Source: Crambe crambe
Lineage: Eukaryota; Porifera; Demospongiae; Poecilosclerida; Crambeidae
Reading direction: 5' to 3'
DNA: 64,000 nucleotides
Assembly: GCA_963924555.1 (NCBI GenBank)
Contig: OZ004597.1
Span: 4,110,404-4,174,403, forward strand
The translations under genes and the position numbers were made by a program. Within the stretch, counting starts at the first letter, position 1; every line of letters begins with the position of its first letter. The notes under the pieces are model-generated. The model did no database searches, had not been told where the DNA came from, and saw nothing but the letters and a program-made list of their open reading frames with translations. Shown in pieces: positions 15,201 through 28,729 of this stretch.

Positions 15201-18200
15201 GCCTCTCTTTCTGAAGACAATCTCTGGTCTGTATTCTCTGAGACTGGCCAGCTTTCTAATTTGATCCATTCTTTAGTAGCTAGCTAGCATCTGCTATTCG
15301 ATGCCTGAGGTATTCTTTTCTCTGGGCCAGCATTGTCTCTCGATCTACGCTCCCTAAGACGTTCTTTCTGTTCAGCCTCTCTTATAGCTTATAGCACATG
15401 TTGATATATGCATGCGCAATCTACTAGTCTACTGCACTGTGATGTAATGTTACCAGATGATCGTCGCAGAGAAAACCACTATTATTAGGACGTATGAGAT
15501 ATATATATATATATATATAATGTGGATCAAAAGCACCAGCCTGTAGACTGTAGGCACTCAGCTAATAGCGCTAAAAGCTGAGGCCGGTTTAATCATAATC
15601 CAGTTCTTTGTTTCTTTCACTCAGTTCTAATAGGTGGCTGTGTTATTGGGGCGACCCTGAGCAAGCCCCACACTAGCGAGTTGGGTCTGGGCTACAAGCC
15701 TTAGAATAAATATTTTCCCCTTTATTATCATGAAAAATTTTGATATGTATATTCCAACCCAATATATAATACCAATCTGGAGTGTGCCTATAAAAGTATA
15801 TGGTCGAAGAAAAGGCAAATTATTGCAAATACCTCATCATGCCTGTCAATTATGTTAAAGAGATGTTGCATACTTACAAGTCCTGGGTCAGGTAATGGAT
15901 TCTTTCCCCGACACAAATTTGACAAAGTCCAAGTAGCATTCTTTTTTTGTCTTTGGTCTGAATCCAATATTTCCAAAAGTGGATCCATTATACCACAGTT
16001 TAGTACTATGTCTCTACATTCTGGTCCATCACCAGCAATATTTCCCAAGGCCCACATTGCCTGAATAATAATAATAAAAAAAAAGCTGCCACATTCAATT
16101 ATAACATTATCTTAACATGCCTGTAGTACATGAAAAAGCCAAGCCAATAAATATTTGAATCAATTGCATGATTGGAGGGCCATATGGTGGGAAAGGACTG
16201 CATTGAACAACTAGCTATGATTACACAGTACATTTAGATACCATAGGGAGGGTTAAATTCATCAGGAAAATAAATTTGTCTATTTCACCATTGCAATCAA
16301 TTAGTGCATAATTTTTTGGTACATGTGGTACATGCTTGATCAAATTAAGAGACTTCTGCATGCCAGCAACTGAGCTTCTCTGCAGAACTACTACTTGATG
16401 GCTCTTCTATGATTGTACTTACCTCCCCAATATTGATGGCTTCAATAGTAAACTATATAAGACTTGATGAAAGAAGAGTTTATTAATAAAAGAAGACCTA
16501 ATTTCTTTTCGTAAGGAAAAAAAAAAAGTCTCCGCCTTCAATGCACCTGTGCTAATATTTGTCTACTCAATTCTTTCGATAACAATTCCAGGAATTTTTT
16601 CCTGATGAAATTAACCCTCCCTATGATAACATGCAGTGGCTGGCAATAATGGTGTACCTGCTCAATATCACTTATTACATATACAGGGCCAACTATAACT
16701 GACCAGACATGAAATTTGATGACAGAGCATTAAATTTGCACACTTACCCGATATACTTCATTCTTGTCAGATCAACAGGAAAAAAATGACTGGGACATTT
16801 CTCCTGTACCAGACTATTACTCAATAACTGAAGGCAAAGCTATGTCTATTTGACACCAATTTTCTCAAACTACTGCCAAGTGCTGACTGTGAAGCGTTAC
16901 TGAGACAGATAAATGTTATGATGATGCCACTGTAGGTGAGAGCTATGGCACTTCTTAGCTGTTCAATTGCTCAATCGATGGCTAAAATTCAGGAGTGTTG
17001 GTTTTTCTGGCGAAAATCTCATTGAGCTGCCTTACACCTTGGTTAATGAGTGCAAAAAATTTCTTCTAAATAATAAGTGAAGTAGGGATAGCCATAATAT
17101 TTAGCTGCATTCCTATCATTCCTAGCCCTCCTATTTTAATAACCCCACGCCTATATATATCACCCAACTTAAATCCCTCCTCTTCACTCCCCCTTCAGCA
17201 ATAAGTGAATCAAGTAACCCCTTACCCGTACCCATCACCAAAATCACAGCAATAATATTATTACAAAACTATTTCACTCCTAGATGGGTAAGGGGTTACT
17301 TGACTCACTTATTGCTGAAGGGGGGGGAGTGAAGAGTAGGGATTAGGAGTGAAGTAGGAATAGTAGTATGTAATAAATATTATTGCTGTGATTCTTGAGT
17401 TTGGTAATGGGTACAGGTAAGGGGTTACTTGACTCACTTATTGCTGAAGGGGGGATGAAGAGTAGGGTTTTAAGTTGGGTGATATATATAGGTGTGGTTA
17501 TTGAAATTAGGAGGGCTAGGAGTGATAGGAATGTAGTTATGGCTTTCCCTACTTCACATGGCTGCTTAGTGGTTAAGTTTCTCTGCAATGGTAGTGTTCT
17601 CAAGTGTCTGGTTTGTAGAGCAGGATGTTTTAGTCAGTATGCAACTGTAGTTTTCAAGTGTAGCATCTCATAGCCATTAACTCTTAAATTATTCATGAGA
17701 AAATACTATACTGTAACAGTAAGGTTCAGCCAATAAATCATTTCTCTACTCGTCTACTGCACTGTCATTTGTATTAGTTGTGGTAATAGAGGGACCAGGA
17801 AATTGTGGACCAATGATAAACTAGACCCCTGCCAAGTTCATAATAATGCGAGTGCAGAAGTGTGAACCAGTTCTGTCATTTTATGCCTTTTCAGCAGTAC
17901 ACGAATGTGGATTGTAGTAATGAATATTAATTCCATCATTGGGTTTGTCCAATCAGAGTAGTGTCTTAAAATTCCAACAAGCATAAGCTATATAGTATAA
18001 CAGTAGCTAGTAGCGATTCAGTTTTATATATAGACCTGCTGCATCAAGAATGAAGATAGTGCTCTGGTACTTGGTACAAACAATGACAGCTTGGATATAA
18101 TCTTTTCTTTCTAGCAGCTTAGGTTAATTAGCTGACTCAACCTCACTCTCTTAGCCCTATAGCAGCCTTCTGTCCCAAGTGGCAAGCATACATTTCAGGC

Positions 18201-19856
18201 TGCCATAGAACTAATAGATGGCATTCCAGGGAATCTATATCAAGGAGTCCAACTATAAACTTACTTGATCACAAACAGAATTATCTGTGATTTGAAGTAA
18301 TTGTATCAGAGGACCTACTGCTCCTGCATCAATGACTGCTCTCGTGTGAAGAGAGGAACCTGAAGCTATATTAGTGATGACCCAAGATGATTCAAACTGC
18401 AAAATATATATAACTGGCAAGTCTTCTTGTACATATTCTCATGATTACCTGCAGTTGACTGATAGGTGTAGATAAAAATTCAACAAATTTTGGTAAACAC
18501 CCTGAAGCAATAGTTTCCTCTATAGGTGGTGATTCATCTGTACCAAACAAAGCAACAATTTGATGATATAGGAGAATATTTTACTAAAGCATGCAGTTTG
18601 AAGTTCCAAAGGATGAGTGCCTATATCATAACCCTCAGTGTACACATAAGGCACATAAAATCTGCTATTACAGACAGTTATAATTATACTAGGGCATTGT
18701 GCAACATTTGACAGTGAGCGAGCAAGCAAGTATTCTTTAGTGCTACACTCTTTAGAAGATTTTGCTGTTGAGCTTATATGAAACAAAGCACTCTACAACT
18801 ACTACTATAGCAATGTACAGCATTTGACAGTGAGGAAAAAGTAGTGGTTCCAACAAGGAACCTCCATAATAGAAAGCTGTAAAAGCTGTAAATGTTTAGA
18901 TAAGCTAAGGACCTACAATCCACTTAGATAAGCCTAGCACCTCTACAACAAAAGGCTTTAGTTCAATTACAATTGGAGCATGCACATTATGCATGCACAG
19001 CACTACGTATGACTGAGTGTAGACCTAAATACTGTATATGTATATTATACATATATTTACAATTTCAACGAGTCATGACCTGATCAGCTTGCTCTTTGAA
19101 TTAAGTACAATGGTTCACTCTACTGGTTGAGTAGGTAATAATTGACAAAGATAGTGCAGAGTGTAGATCTTGAAGCTACATCACTAAGCTGAAGTTAAAC
19201 TGTTCTAATCGCTAAGTGAAGACATACACACAGGCACAACTGAAATACTTTAACCCTGGGCTGAGTGTTGAATAGGGCATGCAAATTGCATGTGTGGTGA
19301 GCCTGAGGTAGAATTACAGATAAAATCATAAAAAGAAATATATAAAGTCATAAGAAAAGGACACACAATACATGCACATCGCACATAATAACTACGACCT
19401 TAGAAGAAAGTATAAAAGTGTAAATCCTCATTGAACAGTTTTCAGTGTAGGTCACTCTCCTCAGGTATGTAAGCCACCATTTACGATATAACCTCCAAAA
19501 GATGGATTCTAAATTTGTCCATTATTCAGAGGTTCCACTGTACTAACTTAGAACATGGAATTTGCAAGCCAAAATTTTGTAATGATCTCTATACCTAAGT
19601 TGTTCAGTTAATTATTACATACCACGTAGAAAAAATACGTAATGTAAATAAATAATTCTTAAGTACCTCAGCGCTCTGTGGCTGGGAGATCTCTAAAGTA
19701 ACCTTGTCCCTCTTCATGCTACTTAAAGAGCCTAACTCTTGGTCTGCGTATCAGATCAGACTTGTACTACTACCTTCTGCTGACACATGTAGCTCAATCT
19801 AGCTAGCTTTTTTTTTTTAGGTTCTTATACCAAGTTGTGCAAGTCTTGTTGCAAGG

Positions 19857-19892
<36 letters not shown>

Positions 19893-22800
19893 TAGCTCTC
19901 CCCTTCAGTAAGAAATCTATATTATATTTGCCCATTGTGTGAGTATGACCAACCAGCTCCACCAAGTTGGTGAAGAGAGCCCTTCTCCATGCCTGTGAAC
20001 ACCTGGAAGCTCCAGGAGAACTCCAAGGGGAATACTTATCCAACTGGTGTGGAGGAACATACCAGAGCAGTCTACAAACTCCATTGGGGTGGGCTCCAAA
20101 TGGAAATGGAATAGAGAAGGCAAGTCTAACAAGCTGTCTAAGAAGAGGATCTCCCCTTCTAGAGCTAAAAGGAACACTAAATGCCTACTGGCCTTCCTGG
20201 ATAAGAAGCAGAGCAGTCTTGTTTCCAAGGAGAAGGTTGAAGCCAACACCCAGCCAGTTAATTTGCCACCTGTGAATGATGAAGTTGGTAGCTGTCAGCT
20301 CGTAAACAGTCATGACGGATGGAAGTGAAGAGACCAAGTTAAGTGAATTTGGTGATGATGAAATAAAACTAGTAAATTGTGATGAGGTGGTATGTGTATG
20401 ATAAGAGAGGTGGTATCCCAGGAGTACAATTCAGTAAGGATGGTGAGGAAGGATGGACTCCTGTAACTAAAAGAAGGTGCAAGATCAAGAGAAATTAGGA
20501 CAATACACCATTGTCTATTCCTGTTGGAGCTTCTGTTGTCTTTAATCAGGCAGAATTAACACAGAAAGAGTACGTTGGTGACAAATCTATAGAACCAGGA
20601 GCCAACTTAAAGATCCAACATGATGGTGGAAGCTCAATGTGCAATCTGTTCTTTTAACATGCATGTCAGGGCAGTCAACTGGTGTTTATTGACCCAATGC
20701 CTCTCTTATAGAGTAACCATCACTGGCACCAGTGTCCTTTGGCCTACTTCCAGACACACAGTAACAATCACTGGCACCAGTGCCCTTGTGGACAAGATAA
20801 AGACAAGTTTACAAGGAAGAAAATGACTGAATTGAGTGCTAAGGTGCCAGTAGGCAGTTCTGGAGGCCAGAGGGCACTGGTGTCAGTGAGGGTCACTCTG
20901 TAGGCCATTCTTGAGGGGCACTGGTGCCAGTAGAGGCCCGAGGGCACTGGGATCTCTGAGGGTCATGGAGTAAATTATTACTGTGATAAACCAGTTTACC
21001 TCTTCTTGCAGGCCATCAACTTGAGTAGCCTCATCATAATACATTTTGTGCAGGTTGAATCATGCCATACCACTTGACTTCTCCCTGCCACCACTTCCTC
21101 CATCACAACACATTATCATCCTAACTGCATCTCCATCACCTCCCCCAGCACCACAATACCAAAGATACTTTCACACCTTACCCTATAACTATTATTATTG
21201 TAATGAATAAGCACAAGTAATATGTGCTCCATTACGCTTGAAAAAAAAAATCAGGTAAAGTGCTTCCAACTTAGAGAGTAAAATGTTGCTATAAAAAAAG
21301 CTAAGGTGAAAATTCCATAGAAGTCTATGGGAAATGCTGACTTAGTTATTTTAGTGAATCCATGAAATTTTTATGCTCTTAGTCTAGACGTATTGTGGAA
21401 GAAGGGGGAGGGGAATGTCTGGTGAAAGACGCAAGGTTTTCATGAACCTCTGGGCAGAGCCAATCAGATCGTCTTTACAGATTGTCATGCGCTAGATCAC
21501 ATGTGCATGATATTATCGTACCAGAACTAGTTCTGCATACTATTATAATTATATAAAGCAGTGACTTTGAATTGATGAAGCACTGTCTACAGCAAGTGCG
21601 CTACTGGGCTATGATCTGAGGCCAGACCAAGAACTACCTATCCAGCATCATCCAAGAAAGAAAAAAAAATGAAGAAGGCAATCACGAATGCACGCAAACT
21701 TCAATTGCCACATGGTCTATTGCGCCAATGTATTTGATTGGAATTGCAGTCAAAGCCATGTGAAAAATGATGGTCAACATTCCATTTGGATATGAAAACC
21801 TTGTGTCATTTACGTATTTTCTCCTTCCCCCTCCCCAATATGTCTGGCTTGCAAGACTAAATACTGGCTTAAACACTTTTCAGTTCAACATTTTCCCCTC
21901 TTGTTAATTCTCTTACCTTATATCAACCATGGCATTGATAGATGAAGTAATGATTCATACAGATTGACTACTAGCCTCACAAAGTTTTACCTTGCTTAGA
22001 GAGACAATATGACCCTTTTTGGTTCAGCTATCAAAAAAAGTTTACTCTCTAAGCTGAAAGTACTGTAAGTGAATTTCAAGTACCAACCATTCCCAAAACT
22101 AACTACCTATATATGAAAAAATGTGCATGCTTATCAAACTTTGACCATCACATGATAATCTCAAATTAATTTTGCATTGACGAGGGGCTCTCTCACTTGC
22201 CTAAAAGCTAGGTAGCTTATTCATACACTTCTCTAACACAGACCAAAACAATAATATCTGCAATGACATACCTGATGATAATAATTTCCTAAATCTTGAA
22301 ACAGCTGCCAATACAACTTTTTTATCTTCAGAATCAAGAGCTTTATGTAAATCACTTATAGATATGACCTATAATTCAAGAACATTAAGTACTACACACT
22401 AATTTTTTTTAGAATGAAATTACCTGTGGGAAATATTCTTCACTGTAGATGTCTACTATATCCAAAACATTTCGTCTTTTTGATAGCTATTCATACAAAC
22501 AGGTGCAAACAACAAGTATAATCTTTCAAATAATATTTCAAATTATGTGATCTTGTACAGTGTAACCTGTAGATCTACATTAGATCCTCGATTATCCGAA
22601 CAGCTCCGGACAGAAGAGTAGTAAAAGCTTTGTACTTAGCTATAGTGTTTATTATAGGTTTTAACCAGCTAGAGTGCTTGTAATAGTTGGTAGCCAGCTA
22701 AATGAAGCAGTTCACTCTAATGCCACCTTGTAACAGGGGTGTGGTTGTGTTGAAGTGGGTGTGGTTATGTAAATTTCATTATCTGAACATTCGGTTATCC

Positions 22801-25800
22801 GAAATGAGATTATTGGTGATAGTTGATTGATATAGTGTGGGCAGTTAAGCTGAAGCCCTTTCTCCCTCTAAACTGATTACAGTAGACCCAGAATGAACTC
22901 TTCCACTCTTTAACCTTGAAATCGATTGATAGAACCATAGATATATCTATAATAGTACAGCTGCAAGAATAATTTAACTGAAGTACTGCGCACGCACAAT
23001 ATGTATTCCAAACTTTGACCTTTAATATTTCAATCCGGATAATTGAGGTTTTGGATAATCGAGGTTCGGATCAAGGTTCTACTGTATTCTTAATGAGAAT
23101 TTTTTTTTTTTGAGAGTGCTTTGCACAGGCACATAATTAGCAACTGCATAACAATAATATGCTAGTACTAGCCCATAATATTAAACTATACAACACAGCA
23201 TAACAACAACACTATTATTTTAATGTTATCTGGACTAATTCACTTATCCAGCAGCCTGGAAAAAAGTTTGGAAAAGGTGCCTGGATAACAGAGGTTCAAC
23301 TGTATGAATACTATATGGTAGGAAAATTTCAGGTTCTTAGATTTACATACAGCAGATATGCACCATGCACAAATGTAATTTCACATACTAAATAATAAAC
23401 TGTAATGCTTCTGCTCTTACATGCACTCTAGAGCTTTATTCTTCCCATTTCAGTATTTACTACAATAGAGCCAATAATTGTATGCCATCTTCTAGTTCTC
23501 AACCATTGCTACACAGATTGTTCAATGAGGACAGCAGGATACCATTACATAAATTGACGTTGGGCAATTTGAACCATGAACAAAGTTTTAGAGCTTAAAC
23601 TATAAAGTAGAAAGCTTCAAATGTAGCACTAAAGTCAGCCATGAAACCTTCATGCATGGATAATCCAACAGCAGAGAGTCATGTAAGGTAGGGTTTCCAG
23701 CTTTACACTCAAAATATAAACTAAGTTATCTCACTACCTTCGGTGTCTTATTCTTTCTCTGGGGTTTAGTTAGCACTTCATAGATCCAGGAAGCAAGAAA
23801 CTGAATTCTGCCTGACTTTCCACTCACTGATTTTTTTATTTTATGCATGGGCATGACTGGAAATAATGCTCACGCTATTTTTCAATATCATTTTTCTAGC
23901 AGTTCTTTAAACAACAATAAAACAACAAACAAACAAAAACAAACAAACAACAATGTAGTAATGAAAGAAAGTTTACAATACAAGTATAGCTGACACTTAC
24001 CCACTGAAAACATTATAATGACCTCAACTGAAACATTAATATAAACAGAAGATAATTCAGAAATCGATACATGAAGCAATCTTATTGAAACACAAAATTC
24101 AATTTTTGGTATCCAACTTAATTCTATGTAAAACTTTGATGGAATTTTTTGTTCCAATTAATGCAAGATTTAATCAACAACCCAGATGGAGAACAACAAA
24201 ATTGTGGTATGGGGTGTCCATTATCAGCATGTGCACTAAGAGCAAGTTTCACATGTATTGACTAGCCAATGATTCTTTCTGTATAGGACAAGAGACCTTA
24301 TCCAACATAATCATGCATTGGCATGCAAATTATGGACTTTTTGCTAGTGTATTACAGGGAAAAGAGAAACAAAAATGTCGACACCTAGTTATACAGGACT
24401 ATTTAAAGCTCTTATGAGACTAGCCATCCTTTTATATACTTGCTTCTCACTGTTCTATCCAAAGCTAGCAACATCTTGGTAGCACACAGAATAAACAGTT
24501 ACAATGAGGATCAAACTTGTGTCTATGGCAGTGCATTCCCATGCAGATCACTAGGGCCAGATGCAGGAGGAAGTGGTGGGACCCACTGGATCTCACCCAG
24601 AATGAAGAAACCCTGTGAGGAATGCAGTAAATGTCAGAAGGCGGGGAAGGCAAATTGACATCACTGATTACACTACCAGTGATCGAGGAGCTATTCTAAC
24701 AATTGGCTGTTGACATAGTGTGACCCCTCAAACAGACTAGTAGAGGCCACAGGTGGATTCTGACAGTAATGGATTTTTCAACGCTTATAAAAAACTGATG
24801 CCACTTCTGTTGCCAATGCCTGTGTGAATTCTTCACAAGCTGGGCCTTCCTTCACATTTCTCTGGCCTGCTCTTGCTTCTGCACTCTTGTCAGTCGTACC
24901 AGTCTCCTGGGCCTCCATGTGTAACACAGGGTCAAAGGTGGGTAAGAAGAAATCCGTGGCACCAGCTCCTGAATCTTCTGTCTCCTTTTCATCTTGAATT
25001 TGTCGACTCTTCTCTACTGCTTTATTTTTTCTCATTTGGACTGGATTGACCTCTGCAGTGTTATCCTGTCTTTGCAGTTGTATTTGTATAAACAACAACT
25101 AATATCAACAGGTAAACTGTTATTGACTAGATAGTAGTTTTGTAAATTGTTTCTGCTACTAGCTTGATACCACCCATTATCATCTTTCTGCTAGGAGCCA
25201 TAATAATTATCGTCTCTGATCATGGTTCTTCCCCTTGACTACTGTTGCTATGGGAGTTACAGTGGAGAACATTCCAACACTGAAGCAGTGAATAAGGAAA
25301 TAGAGAAAGATCTAATGAAACTTCTAAGCTTGAGAAATGTGGTCACTCTAAAATCTCACCTCAAATAAGGTTAAATGCAGGGTAGCTGCTGCATTATTCT
25401 CCTAACCTACTACATAAAGGAGAGTACTGTCAGAACTTGTAAGATCCGGATCTAACTTGGATACTACCATAATAGAGGAGCTACCACATTATTTGCTAGG
25501 AGATGTTGGTCAAGCGTGCCCTGAGGGAGAGAAGTGGTATCATCAACACAGCTATTATCTTGGCAATTGTTACTTATTGCAAGGCTATAATTTGTGTTTC
25601 GATATACTGTCTGGCTATACAGTGGGTACATGGTGTATGTGCGCACAACTTGTTTTCAAATTCGCAGTTTCATGCTGATCCACGAAATTGATACCCTCAA
25701 ACATTTCCCGCTATTTCTTTCACATAGCAAATAATTATGACAGCATTTTCAAGATGTCAAATCAACCCTACCAAATGTGCCATGACTTTTGCAGAAAATG

Positions 25801-28695
25801 AAATCTAGATTTCATGCACTGTCTCAGAGTACCACAAAATGGAGTAATTAATTATTAACCCTGTTGGAGCATCCTGGGTAGAGACCCAGGATGCTCCAAC
25901 CTCTGGCTGGGCTTGTGTTCAGCATTACCTTTTAGCTACATGATGTAAATATATGAACGATATGTTCTACATATACCGAAGTTGAAACGTTGGAGATGCC
26001 AAAACATTGGGGATCCTTTTAATTAGAAGAAATATCATGTGCTCATTTTTTTCTTTGTCTACTAGGTTTGATCAACTCCTCTCTTCACGTACATACCGAA
26101 CTGCTAGGCACACACAAATTGTTGAAGCAAGCACTCCTACAATTCAAGCACAACAATATGGTCTCGTATCAGAAGATTTGTAACAATAATCACCATTACC
26201 ATGGTCATAATATAATAGTCATTCTCTCAAGCACTGTCCTATATGATTAGAGAGTGCCATGGTCATTGGATGAACTGTCACTTAATATCTAAGTAGACTA
26301 CCATTTTGATAAAGCCACTCATTTCTGATTAGCTATTTATTTTAATTTTAATAAATTGTGAACAATGTTAGGCACTCCAACATTGCCAGCCTCCATGAGA
26401 ATCTCTGTGGATTCTACAACAAAAGGCTTGAGGGAGCAGGATCAAAGAGGAATTAATGGACTGACCTAGGACTAACCTCTCAACAATGTACCTTTCTCAA
26501 AATAGGATACTACTCTACACCACTACGAATCTTGTGTACATGCACAGGACCTGTAAGTTTGTAGCCATACAATTAACTGCTGGGTATTCGGGGATTTTGC
26601 TACTTTGAAGCTTATGCACAGTCACAGGTGTTAATTCTATGCCACCAATGCAGATAATATTCTAGTAAACACATTTCTTCAGCATATGACAGTATGTGTA
26701 GCTTGGCTATAATTGATGAACCATTTCATAGTAGCCATCCTTATATGATATGTGTGAAATCAAATTTATAAGCAACAAAAAAATTTGTGAGCCAAAAAAT
26801 TAATATTGGCAGATTTGTCATTTAGAGGTTCAGACACTGATAATAATAATCATGCACAGTACAGTTGCACTAGGCCTCTAGCTGACCATTTAAGATCTGG
26901 AAAATCTATAGGGTCGGGCTGGTATAGGTCAAATAAACAACCACTGTTGATTAAGGTACTATTCATATAGCAGGTTGATAGATACAGCAGAAACAAGTAT
27001 TGTATCATTTCGAAGGGGTGATGGGTCCATGATAGTACATTGTGTTGTTGTTGAGATCATTCTTCAAGTAAGCATAATATCATTGTTTTGGCAGTTTTAA
27101 TATTAAGGCAGTAAATTATTTGTTTAACAGATTTCCCTGCCCTATTTTGACAGAATTGAACTAAATATATTCTCAGTATACTGCTGTTATCTTTCTATAT
27201 ATCCCACCTAATACATTTACTCCCATAGAGAAAAGTGCTCTTACTGTCATCAATTCCCTCCCTTAGGGTAAAGTGCGTTATGACTCATAAACGCACTGTT
27301 CCCCAGGCTATGAATAACAACAGTTTTAGGTTTTCTGAAGCTGACTGTTGGAAGAAGATGATAATGAAGATAATCTATGAGATAATGATCATTACCTAGC
27401 TATTACTAAAGAGTTTATTTCTGTCTCTGGGTAGTTTATAGCTGACTGTTGGAAGAAGATGATTATGAAGTTAACGATCAGTCTATAACATTGTCATTAA
27501 CTATTACTAAAGAATCTATTTCTGTCTCTGGGTAGTTTATAGCTGATTGTTGGAAAATGAAGAAGTCATCTGGTGCTGGGTCACAAGGAAACTTCTTTTT
27601 TTAAAAGCAATTTTCCACAAGAAGAAATTATTTCTAAGGCCCATTGGTATTTGGCGTCATACCTTCGCTGTTGCTAGCAAACAAAACGTGGGTGGAGGAA
27701 CTCGTTAATAGCTGGGTGTGGTGGGAATGGGAGGAGCCTCGTAGTTTGTAGTCTTGCTTGAGAGTACGAAGCTAGAGTTGGCGTCTGAACAACGGCACAT
27801 CACAGGACAGGGACAAGCCATGGCAGGAGTTTTCGTTTTGTTTCGTAACTAAGGGGTAGCTACGCTCTAGCTACAGACCGACCAATGAAATTGTGCACCC
27901 TGGTGATATATAACAGTTAGAACACGGTAGTCCTGGTGATTATGGCCAAATAAACAACCTTATCCTCGGGCGCCCGGCCATAATCACCAGACTACCGTGT
28001 TCTAACTATTACATACTAGATGCCAGTATACTCTGTATACTAAAACACATGACCATATAAACATGATGCATAGGTAGTTTATGTTTAAGTTTATTTTGTC
28101 CTGCCTGCCTATAAGAAAGGAGAAAAAATCTGTTAAACAAGTGATTTGTTTGGAACTGCCTAACTAATAAATAAATAACAAACATAATAGTGGAGATAAT
28201 TTTCCAAGTAAGGATAAAATCTTTAGTATGATCTCATATGCATACTTTTGGAACTCATAATGGTTTTAGCCTATAAATAAATAAAAAATAAATAGATTAT
28301 TGCCTCCTTTTCCTAGTGTCCAAAACAAGGTTGCTGCCCATTGCTATCAAGTAATGTGCATCCAACCACAAATTTTTTATGTGTGCTATGTACCGAAATC
28401 AATGGCTCACCACTTAGGATGTGCCCTAGCTTAAGTTTACAAAATCAAAACTATAAGAACTTATCTAAATTGGTTGACTGAATCAGTTACACAAATTCCT
28501 AATATCTGAGAGTATGATAGTACTCTCTAAGTAGGGATGGCACGGATGCTCCATTGGAGTGGTACTTAATATTTTCTTTCACAACTCCAGAACCAGACGG
28601 AACACTTTCAATGTGCTAGGACTCAAGTATGAAGAGCAGAGAACAAAGGAGTATCATTGTACAGCGACTTCTAAAATCACTGTTTTCATCTGGTC

Positions 28696-28729
<34 letters not shown>

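Noticed and set aside
19825..20328. Overlapping frames of 70-110 codons near 20 kb as real genes
   Set aside because: They lie in a multi-copy dispersed repeat and run in several overlapping frames on both strands; treated as transposon sequence.
25863..25900. Rho-independent terminator
   Set aside because: The locus is eukaryotic and intronic, and there is no T-run after the stem.
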